DNA from: Candidula unifasciata
Lineage: Eukaryota; Mollusca; Gastropoda; Stylommatophora; Geomitridae
Assembly: GCA_905116865.2 (NCBI GenBank)
Contig: CAJHNH020007002.1
Span: forward strand, 306,001-370,000
Direction: 5' to 3'
DNA: 64,000 nucleotides
Part shown: piece by piece, positions 35,201 through 47,200 of the stretch
Layout of the letters: the number at the start of each line of letters is the position of its first letter
Numbering within the stretch: the first letter of the stretch is position 1
Notes under the pieces: generated by a model
What the model saw: only the letters and a program-made list of their open reading frames with translations
Told to the model about the DNA's origin: nothing
Databases searched by the model: none
Made by a program: the position numbers and the translations under genes

Positions 35201-38200
35201 GAAGGCCGTGGGTGTGGGTACAGATAGAGCCAGACTTTTTTTTCAAAATTGATCGTAGCTCACAGGCAGACTCAGCCTTGAGTGGGTATCAGGTGAAGTC
35301 TTTGGAAGTAAAGGCAGCTGGCATTGACCACTTCCCCCACAGTGTGTCGATTGGTCTATAAAATATAGGTCTAGCCCTATATGCCCAATAGGCCTGAAGG
35401 CTTGGAAAAGGGTCCTTCAATTCTTACTTTTACTAATGTCCAGGGAAGTAAAACTGACCGGAGAGATTTAACAACATCCATTATCGACAGCCGATTGTTC
35501 TGTTAAAATGTAAGTCTAGCAAAATATGCCTGATGTGTAAAAGACGTGAAAAATATCCTTTACATTTTGTTTTTATATTGGAACAAACTAACAGTAAACG
35601 TCCACAAGACCCCATCAGCAGACTCAACAGAAAGCAACATGCAACAACTTTCCGTCTACGAACAGGACACAGCAGGCTCAACTACCACATGTATAAAATA
35701 AAGATTGTACAGTCCCCACAGTGTGCCTGCCAAACAGGACCACAAACACCTGAGCACATTCTGCAGACCTGCCCACTCTACATACAACTTCGAAAAGACA
35801 CCTGGTCTAAAGAGCAAAGTATGCAGAGCAAGCTATGGGGAACCATGAAGGACCTGCTACTGACAAGGGAGTTCATAGAGGCAACCCACCTGATGGTCTG
35901 ATCTGAGCATACGAAACCAAACACAAAGAAGAAGAAGAAGAAGTTTATACATTGCACGTGTGCAAACTGATGACCAACGTGTTGCAGGCACTGCTTACAT
36001 TGTATATCATATCATTCTGAAAACAGTTGCTAGCAGTGTCTGTACTGATGAGATGCAGTGGCCGATTGGTTAGAGTACTGGGATCTCATGAGGTTTGATC
36101 CTCAGTGAAAAATGAACATTTTTATCAGTCAGGGCAAAAATAAAAATCCTAATCAACAGTCCAAGGCCACTGCACTAGCCATGTGGGTTTAAATTCTCAG
36201 GTTAAGGATAATTTCCCCCCCCCCCCCATCAACTGCACTAAATGTGGGCAGTAGAGGCAGTCTGTACTGCTAACAAAATGTATAGACAGAATTGCCGACA
36301 TCATGAAAACAACAAAGGAGGTGGTTTGGACACCTAACAAGAATGCCCTGGCACTATCTGCCACAGCGAGCCACACTAAAACATTACAACGGGTATCGAG
36401 CGAGTGGAAGACCTTGGAAAAGATGGAGTGATGGTATAAGAACAGCCCTACATAAATGAACATCAGTCTTTAACAGTGCTCTTGACAGAGCTCATCAATG
36501 AATGTTACATCTCCCCCCGACACTTCGATGAGGTACAAGGCAGAAGAGAAGAAGAAGAATGAATCATTTCAGTAGGGTTTCTCCCCATGTGGGTTCAGGA
36601 GTCCATTTTGGTGGGGAAAATATTAGCCCCATTGCTGCCCTAACAAGAGTGTAGCAAAAGTGACTAATTAGGGATTTTTCCTCCAACATCAGAGCCCATC
36701 TGCCTGAGTGATGAGGAACCAACAGTCTGCATACAAGTAAGCCAGATCTGTAAAAAATAGGTGTGCAAACAAAATTAAATTACTGGAACAAGGACTAAAG
36801 TCCAGAAGTGGACGATCAACCAGAAGTTTCCACCAACATTTACAGCTGGTTAACCCATTAAAGAAGAATAGGGAGCCCAGTCAACTACTGTTTTCAATGC
36901 TGAAGATTATTTTGGAGGGTGGGGGGGGTAATTTTAGTAATCATACACAAGTCTCAGCAAACTTGTTGCTACAGCAAGGTGCTGTCATCATTTAGAAGTG
37001 ACAGGTTTGTTTTCTGGCATGGTAACTAAAGCTGTCGATTTGCATGTTGCCTGGTGTGACCCCTGGTCTCTATTTCTGTCTGAACTGATCACTATGTCTA
37101 TTTGCTTATCATACATTTTAGGGGAACTCCAAAAAATATCTGTGAAATAATAATATGTAATGTATAAACAAATACTTTTGAAGTTATTTACATTGTTAAA
37201 GGGGATTGCTTATCCTCCCTTGCAAAATTACTGGGTAGTGGCACAACTATTGGGTGGGGAGGGGGATAGGGGGTGTCAAGCGCCATGGGCCCTGAAGGTT
37301 TCTGCACCCCTGGTAGGGCACAAAAATGCAGTGCCTGGTTAGATGAAAACTGCATATGTAGAAATATAACTTTACAAGAACCGATTTAATAATGGTGTCC
37401 TTCTAACACTGGTGCTTATTATGTTTGTGATTTTATGTTATTGATAGCATACTCACTACTGCATGTTGTCATGTTTAATTGGAAACAACTATCTATCACA
37501 AAATGTAACAATATAAAGGTATTAATATATATAATAATATATATATATATATATATGTGCATTTGTTTATATAACCAAAAAAATGGTGTGTCTCCAAAGT
37601 AGAGAGACGTGCCTTTGTGTGTTGTAAGACCACAAGGGTCCCATCCGTCCTTGTCAAGGGGAGTGCTAACCTTCTCTCCTTTTTTACAACACGATATCTA
37701 GTCATACATGTTTCTTTATATCTCGCCAACGAACTTTACAATTAGAACACTGCTAGAGAAAATTAGCATGCGAGTAAACTGCGGTTAGCATACTAATAAA
37801 ACTATGAGATCAGCACAACATTGCATACCTTTTTAACATGTAGGTAGGTTACAATAACAATCCTTCGCATCTAAATTTAATTAAAACAAGGTAATTCTTG
37901 AATTATTTACTTTTTTGTAAAAAATACAAATCACATTTATTATTATCTCCCTTCGGATCCGTATATTTGAGTTCATTATGCCCCTTGAAGTGTATTAGCC
38001 TACTGCCACAGTTTCTACCGTTGGCGCGTGAGGTCTCACTTCTTATATATTTTATACCACGATATGAGGTTAGTTGATCGACTCCCTTCCTCGTCATATT
38101 TCTTCCTAGAAGATTATGAAAATTACCCGGTACAAATTTGTGTTTTTGTTTTGTTGTTAAACCCTAGAATCGCTGTGATGGTTTTTGGGTGGATTTGAAC

Positions 38201-41200
38201 TCGGAACAACTGTTTCGGTGGGAAATCGCTCTACCCACTTAGTCGCCGCAACACAACCTGCGTTGACACGAACTACATGTAAAACAGCAACTGCTATTTG
38301 AAAATGTATAACCGAAGAGAACCAATAAATGTTTTTTTTTTTTTTTTTTTTTTTTAAACAGACAGGTGGTCTATACACGATTAGGGGAAATCACAAAGCG
38401 CTTTAGAAGGCTGCGTGGTCTCAGGTATGGCGTCTGCCTCGAGTGTTAGAGGTCCCAGGTTCAAGCCTCGGTGAAGGTCTCTGAAAATCGAAAACAGTAG
38501 CATAACGGCGCTGCCCGGGAAAAATTTGGAGTTAAAAATCTACCCAAAATATTTCAGGATCCTCGCCAATGCTACGGAGCCCGTGCACTGCTCTAGTTCG
38601 GACTCTGACTTGAGTTAGAAGAAGAACGGAACACTTATGGGTTACTACCCGTGCACCATGATGTGGATCCGTTGTTCAAACCTCAAACATAGCACCTTGA
38701 CTAGTTGACTACCAGGCAAAGATAGCCTAGCCATTCACTCAATCGAGAAGTCATTGAGTTTAATTAGTCAAGAAAACGAGATATATATGTGTATATATAT
38801 ATGCGTGTGTGTGCGCGCGCGCGTTCACGGGTATTTAGAGAGAAAAGGGGGATGGGTGGTTAATAATGTTAATTCAAAATGAACACGTCATATGATATAA
38901 TTAACGTGCAATAAACCGTGCGCGCACATGTATAATAGGGGCGGTGTGCTATTATATAGGTTACAATAGATACACAGACACAAAATTAAGCGCGGAGTTA
39001 ATTATAAGTACGTTGCAGACATGCACATGCGGGCAATGTAAAACACACAATTACGCGGAAAATGACTCAATAAATCAGGTGCCGTCTCCACACTGATGGC
39101 TGCCTGCAACAAAATCTCCAGCTTTGTGTCCCTCGTCCTGGTGGCACATTCGTTTATCCCTTGACGTTGTCTTTCCAACCGTTGCCTACATTTTGCTCGC
39201 TCGCCTTACAAATTTATCCTGGTTATTTCGGAGGTAAAAGTAATCCAATATAAGATCCCGCTGTTGGCATAGGCGCCGGGAACTGGGCGCTTCTTCCCTA
39301 ATTTTATAAAGCTATTATTATTATGCTTTTAAACTAGAACTGTGCTTCTGTAGCGCCCCCGTCCTTTGTCTAGAAAATGTGACGGGTATGTGGTTAAACC
39401 CCCCCCCCCCCGTGTTTTCTTTGTTTGGGCGCCCCTGGCCATTGAGATAAGTGTTTAGCTTTCACATAAAGGTAAAGGTAAAAGGTCAAGTCAGGAGATG
39501 TGAACCAGCGTCATTGCACACGGTTATAAACCATAAGTGCTATGCCACCAGTATGAACAGCTGATAAGAATTGCCTGGCTGTGTCGCCGTTCGCACGTAA
39601 CTCTGTAGCTACAGCGACGTTCCTCCATTTACCCCAGAGTGTCAACTCTAGTACCCATTTCCTAGAGGCTGGGTGAACCACAGGAGCCGCCAGGTTTCGA
39701 ACACCGACCGTGGGCTACAGCGAGTCGCGGCTGGATTTGAAAGCGAGCCTCTTATCGACTGCGCTAACGCGGCCCCGTGCTTTTACATATTCTCGGTCAC
39801 GATGTTTTAGACTAGGGTGGCCGGTCCCCTTCTTCAGGCGCTGGAACATGGGAGCTCAGGTCCCCTGAGGCCCCTCCCCCCATTACCCACCTGGTGCCGA
39901 TTGGTATGTAAAAATAAGGGTGCTCTTTCTATATGCCCGATGCTCCTAAAAGCATTAAAAGGGATCTTTACTTTAATTATGTAATGATGTGTTTCTTCTT
40001 CTTCTGGTACTTCACTTCAACCATTTACCTCAGCGAGAAGCTGAGGGGGAGCTATAAGGATCGTTTGTGTGCTTTTTCCAATGCCTCCAAAGTTTTCCTT
40101 GGGCATCACTGTGCTAAATGGTAAAACTTGTTGGGTTTTGTATGCCCACCATGTGGGCTGCCTTTATAAACTCGTATGTCAGCTGCAAGTCCTTTGTGGT
40201 ACCACACGAATGGTTAGTAAATACAATAATTTGCCTGAAATCATATGAGATAATGTATTTAAAAAAAACCTATCTATTCAGAATAAAAACTAATAATAAT
40301 AACAATTATTATTGCACAATTAAACGAGACTTAAACCCCTAGAACACACTCCACCCAGAAAATTATAAGGGGTTTGGACCCCCCCCCCCCCCACCCCCCG
40401 CCGGCCATGTTTTATTCACGGAGATGCACCTTTTGCTACTGTTACTACCATCTACACTCATTTTTACTACTCCTATTACTGTTTAGTTAACACGTAATTG
40501 TCATCAATGTTGCCTGTTTCACGGAAAGAACAACCATTTCATGAGATGACAGAATCACACATACAGGTTTCAGCACAACACCCATGCAACCGCTAGCCAG
40601 GATCATACAGCACAACCATGTCAAATACAAAAGTATAACTAGGCAACATAGACGCCATCAGGAGTTCATGACTGTTTGCTCAGCACAGGTCCTGAAACAA
40701 TTCACAACCCTTGTGTATATCTGTGAATAATACATTAGAGTTTGTATTTCTTCTTCACACCCACCAGCTATAAACACTGGCGGAAAGTTCTGGTTGTTCG
40801 TCCACTTCTGAACTTTAGTCTGGTTTTTAAGATTTTGAGTTTGGTTTGAAGAACGGATCAACATCATAGCACAGGGGTAGTAACCTATAAGTGCTCCTTT
40901 CCACTTCTAACTCAAGCCCAATTCCGAAGAATCTCAGCGCAGTGCATCAACTCTGTAGCACCAGCAAGGATCCTAAAATACTTTACGTAGATTATTAACT
41001 CCAAGTTTTGCCCGGGCAGCGCTGTTATGCTACTATTTTAGATTTGCAACTGCCAAGGGATTTTTTTTTTACATGTACAACAATACACACGAGTATCCAA
41101 TCTTACCACCCAGAGAACAAGGGAAATTACTAGAAGTCCAGGTGAAAAAATCCCAGCTTTCACTGGGGCCTGAACCTGGGACCTCCAGCACTCGAGGCAG

Positions 41201-44200
41201 ACGCCATGCCTCGAGACCACTCAGCCCCAGAATTTGAGTTTTGTGTGCACAACTGCTTACCTCTCTGGCAAATGCACTCCACTTCAAAAGAAACGCTCCG
41301 AATTACTTGCCCTTTATAACGCACTTATTAGGGGGGTGCAGTGAGTCTAACCCCTTTAAAAAAAAAAAGGAAAAAGAATGCAGTCTCAGAACAATTACTG
41401 GGAGAAATTTGCATTCAAAGGTGTCACATGATTCCAGCTAAACGTATCAGTTCTGACGTTACAGTCTTCTGACACTACAGTTTAGGAGAAGCCAGACGCC
41501 TAATCACTTACAACACTGTTTAGGAGAAGCCAGAATTGTAACCATACACCATCTAACCTAGAAGAGGCCACAACTGTGCCCACTTATAAGCTAGTCTCAG
41601 AGAAGACAGAATTATAACCACTTATAAGTCAATCTAGGAGAAGCCAGAATTATAACCACTCATAAGCCAACCTAGGAGAAGCCATAATTATAACCACTTA
41701 CAAACTAGTCTACCAGACATGTAATTATAGATGACACTGTCCAGAAAAAGCCAAAATTGTAGTTATGTTGTCAGGGTTTGAAAGCCAATAAACAATTCAT
41801 TTCTTTCAAATCAAAAATATTTCAGTATAAACTGGCACACATATGTGTCATAAACCAATAAATACACAAACATACACACAGAATCACAACTTGTACGACA
41901 GCAAGCATGTCTAAAATCATTAAAAAAACTTATGCCAGAAGCAAAGATGAATTGCTGTGTGACAATAAAGTATTAAAAAGTTACATTACACTGAGGCAAT
42001 TCACTAACAACCAATAAGATGTACAAATGCTACATAAATGAACTACATAATGACCAAGTTTATATTTTAAAATATATACGCAGGCAAACTTTAAATACAG
42101 CACAGACCACTTAAGGCAATCTCAGATGTAGCGAATTTGTTCTGAGGAACAATTTGTTTATCCCTAGCAATTTTGCTTGCTTGAACTATTATCTGAATAA
42201 GAGGAACAATCCCATTTATGAAGTTATAGGGTCTCCTGTCTTGGCCTCAAAGACGACATAGACGTGCTTCACTCCCAGATTACAGAATCGTGTTGGCGTC
42301 AGAGATACATCATTGGTACATCTAAACTTTGCATCGATGTGAGAGCAAAATCAGCATTTTTATGTCTGAGATCTTCAGCTAATGCTGCTTCTCATACAGC
42401 ATTAATTATGTCCATTCTGTCCAGAGAAGGTACATTTCCTAGAGTGGCATTTCCCACAAGGTCACCAGCCCTTTCATTGCCTTTCACACTGGCACATCGT
42501 GGGACGAAAATAAAGATAATAGAAAAAATCATTCATCAATCAACAGGTCGTTTACAGAATGTCGCTCTCGTCACGGCACGCCTGAAAGTCTCTCTGTCTC
42601 TAGCCAATTCTCCAGCCCAGTGTGCTTTCATGGCCAGTGCATCTTCAATGTCGTGTCTTCACTTTTGCACAAGTCTGCCTGTCTCTTTTGTGGAAGCTGT
42701 ACCATCTATAACTGGTTTCTCCAGGCCACCACCATGTTTAACATGGCCAGCATACTTCAGCTTTCAGGACAGGATGCTGTTTATGAGCCACTTCTCCTCC
42801 ATGCTCAGATTATCTAGGATATCAGCGTGCAAAGCATTGCTTTTTACAATAATTGATACTATTCTATTCACACGTATCCATCACTGATCACCTTAACTCT
42901 TTGAGTCCCAAGGAACGCATCATATGCTCATAGGTTCCTACCTAGAAGCCCAATGAACTCATGATGCGCTGATTTCATGACTCTCTTTACTACCCTCTGG
43001 GCCTGTGATGCCAAACCCCCTGGGACTCAAAGAGTTAAACATACATGCATATATGAATACATGCTTCATATATTCTAGGCCTTGGTGCAAACAGAGTGGT
43101 TGCAAGCCTTTAGACACTTGTTTATGATTAGTTATGCAGCTACATCTTCAAATGGGGATAAGAAAAACCAGCCTTAAATGACTTGCTTTGGTCTTATTTA
43201 GGTTTTTTACAGACTTTGGCAAAACATGACTGGTAAGTTAGCATACATTCATTAAAAAGAAAACAACTCAGTATGAAAATGGGCTGCTCATCTAGACATG
43301 AATGAAAACATCAACATACAACAGCAGCAAGGGTGAATACTGCAGTCATCCACTATACCTTCGTCCATATCATCAAAAAACTCATCCTCCCATTGCAATT
43401 TTGGGTGCACAAATTTTGCAGACCCAAAGCCTATAGGAAATTTGGCAGCAGGAATATAATAAATAAAAAAGGAGAGAGGAAGAAAGAGATTGAATATGAC
43501 AATCAAAAAAAAAAAAAGATTATTTTTTTTCATCATATGGTATGCTCCTATGAAACAAATGAGGTGTTCATAACCAATGTGAAAATTAGAGTTTCTACAA
43601 TGTGACAATGCTGAGAAACACTGAGTACACATCTGACAGCTGAGACTGTTGCCATTATTTTTTAAACAATTGATCAACTAACATTAACAACATCATATTG
43701 ATGATGTTGTTAAGGAGGCAGTAAAAAGACGCCTTTCCAAGCCTTCAGACGTACTAGGCATATAGGGCTAAACCTATATTTTACAGACCAACTAGCACTC
43801 TGTGGGTGATGTGGTCAACATTACACCAGCCACCTTTACTTCCCGGGGCTGTACTTGGTATCCATCTAAGGCTGGGTCGACCTGGGAACCAAGGACCCAG
43901 GAACCTTCTGATCCGCAGGCGAGCGTCTAGCCGCTACACCACGGAAGTCCTTTTAAGGAGATAGTGAGTGGGTCTATTTTTATTTTTCCCAAATGGGGCC
44001 CCAGAACCCACATGTGGATGTAATATGTCAATGATAACTAACTAGAACTCTTATTTCAGGAAACCACGATCGGATCCTATTATGTAATTCTTTCTTCTCA
44101 AATACAAAATCCAGCATCAGGTGTATAAATTTTACAGTCAGTCTACCAAAAAGGCGATGGCAGTACCATGGTGGATAGTCATGTTCTCACTTGCTGACTG

Positions 44201-47200
44201 ATGAAAGCAGTCAAGCTATCACTTGCTGACTGATGTAAGAAGTCAAGTTATCACTTGCTGACTGATGTAAGCAGTCATGTTATCACTTGCTGACTGATGT
44301 AAGCAGTCATGTTATCACTTGCTGACTGATGTAAGCAGTTATGTTATCACTTGCTGACTGATGTAAGCAGTCATGTTATCACTTGCTGACTGATGTAAGC
44401 AGTCATGTTATCACTTGCTGACTGATGTAAGCAGTCATGTTATTACTTGCTGACTGATGTAAGCAGTCATGTTATCACTTGCTGACTGATGTAAGCAGTC
44501 ACGTTATCACTTGCTGACTGATGTAAGCAGTTACATTATCGCGTAATGACAGATGCAAGCAGTCATGTTATTACTAACTCTGATGTAATCAGTCTTTAAA
44601 AGTTATACTTTATGAAAGTAATTATTTAGTAATATATTTAAATAAAATTACAACTTTTTTATAATTACTGTGACACAATAACACTTTTTTATGGCAATAC
44701 TTCCGTACAGTCCTAATACTGCTGTACAGTCACACTAGTTTAATACAGTCCTGATATGACAATACAGTCATTCTATATTCTCACACGGCCATGACACTTT
44801 AATACAGTCATATTTTAATGCATTAAATATATTTTTAACTACTTGATACTGCATTAAACCAACTTGTTAACTTTAATACAGTCATGATATTTTAATATAT
44901 TATTTATACTTATAACATGTCGTCAATACAGCATTAAAACAATCATTTATCTTTAATACAGTCAGATACTTTAAAACAACCATTTTACTGTAACAGAAAC
45001 TTAACATGGCAACAACTGCCAAAAAAGTTGTAAAAGAAAACAATGGATAACCAAGAAGAATCCGTGCGACATTTCAAAAACTTGATGACAAAGGACAGAA
45101 TAACAGTTGCAGCTAAATAATATGGCCAGCCAATGATGCAAACAGCCGTGCGACATTTCAAAAACTTGATGACAAAGGACAGAATAACAGTTGCAGCTAA
45201 ATAATATGGCCAGCCAACGATGCAAACAGACGCATGCGACATCAACAACATGCTCACTCAGTGCCTCCCATAGCATTTGCTTTTGTATATATAAGTGTTT
45301 TACAACTAATCCCAAGAAGATCAACTGAAGCAACACATTAGAAAGAAAACACAAAATATCCTTACATCCCCCCCCCCCCCCCACCCCACCACTTCAGTGA
45401 GTTAAATGGAGGAAAAGATGAGAAGAGGAAAAAGAAGATAAAAGCAAATCATACCTGTGTGGATTCCTGGGCACCCTTCTGGGGGGGGGGGGGGGGTTAG
45501 GAACAGACCCACAGTCTCACAGACAAGCACGTCGTGGGAGGCAACTAATGAGGGTTTTTCCCTCCGAAGTTAGAGTGCATCTCCCTGAGAGGCGAGAAAC
45601 CAACAGTCTGCATTCAAACAAGCCAGATCTATCAAATGGATATGCATGCAAGACTGAAGTTCTGAAACAAGACTGAAAGTTCAGAAGTGTACAAACTAGA
45701 ACTTTTCATTGGACTTTGCAGCCAGTGAATTAGATACATTATATTCAATCTTCTAAAAAGTGCATTGTCTATTCTTTGATACTTTATTTCATAACAGCAG
45801 GAAAAACTAGATGTTATCAAGGCCCTTTGGGAGTGAGTGAACAGTGAGGAGGCACATAGAGACCTTCATATTCTGAAAGAATGGTACAGCGAGAAGTGAC
45901 CATGAGATCTAACCGATGCTCCACAATCAGGGACAAGGCAAAACAGAAACTCAATCATACTGTTACTGCTTCCACTGAAGTTGGAACCTTGTGCTAGCTA
46001 CTAAAGATGGGGACGGAATACTTATATGAATGACCTGAGTGCTATGATTTTGATTCTTAACTCATCTCGACTCTAGCCTTCAAATTTTTTTCTCAGCTGA
46101 TGACTTAATCTTCTTCTTCTTCTGCATTCAGTCGAAGATGTAACTGCATTGTGCTTGTTTACAGCATGGCTGCGATATCCGTGCCTTTCAGTCGACACAT
46201 CTGGCTTCTGCAGGCATTTGTTAACCGGGTTACCCTTCCCAGTTTGTTTTGTGGGACACTGCAGTCTCGTTGTGTGGTCATCTATGTTTCCTAAGTAACC
46301 GTCTGATTGTATATCCATCTCATCCTTTCCCTGAGTGTTAAGCATCAGCCAGATCCCCTGGTAACTCCTTGCAGCGCCATTCTCCTTAGACCGTAATGAT
46401 CTATCCGCACCTCCTCATTGTTTACTCGCTCCCAAAGGGCCCTCACAATATCTAACTTGTGCAGAGCCAATACATGGTGCTCTGGTACTGGGCTCACCCA
46501 AGGAATCATCATGTCCTTCTCACAACTGTTTAACCTCACTTCCATATATTGAACATCTCAATCATTAGGGGCTATAGCACCCCCATGTGGGTTCTGTGGC
46601 CCTATTGTAGGGAAAACAAGAATAGACCCACTGCCTCCCCAAAAGCATGTCGTAAGAGTCGACTAACTGGGGAGCTTCTTTTGAAGTCGGAGTGCATCTG
46701 CCTGAGAGGCAAGGAACCAGCAGTCTGCATTCAATTGAATCAGAACTGTAAAACTGATGCACACGCAACACTCAGGTTCTGGAGCAGGACTGCAGTCCAG
46801 AAGTGGACAAACAACCAGAACTTTACGCCAGAGTGTACAGCTAGTGAACGCAAAGAAGAAGAAGAAGAAGATCAGAGGTTATGTCTTTAAAAGTAAGTGG
46901 GAGGCAGCCTACAAACCTGGGATTTCGATTACCTATACAAAATGAATACTCTGCTTCTTTTGCATTGATTGGTCTTATTTATTAGGTTTGATCACAGCAT
47001 ACATTTTATGTATCGGAATTATCTGTTCACCCTGGTTTGATTTTCGCTGTTAGATTCTCATGCCAATAACAGCCTAGAGGTTTTGTTCAGCTGAAATATT
47101 TCACTGCAATATTGTGCTGCTTACTATGATTCCAATCTGTATCTTCATTTCAATTATTATTCTTAATGTTACCGAGAAGGTCAGATCTTGAAAATTTTGT

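Noticed and set aside
38158..38490. tRNA genes
   Set aside because: A- and B-box motifs are present, but the acceptor and anticodon stems do not pair by eye and the sequences continue into SINE bodies with dispersed copies.
42264..42887. 207-codon plus-strand frame as a gene
   Set aside because: It is the antisense of LINE F and LINE G fragments whose minus-strand frames carry recognisable motifs.
44181..44594. CRISPR array of 32-bp repeats
   Set aside because: There are no spacers; a simple tandem array.
45001..45384. 127-codon minus frame with a duplicated hydrophobic segment
   Set aside because: The duplication is simply the 84-bp tandem repeat in an intron; no homology, and the frame runs into a C14 tract.
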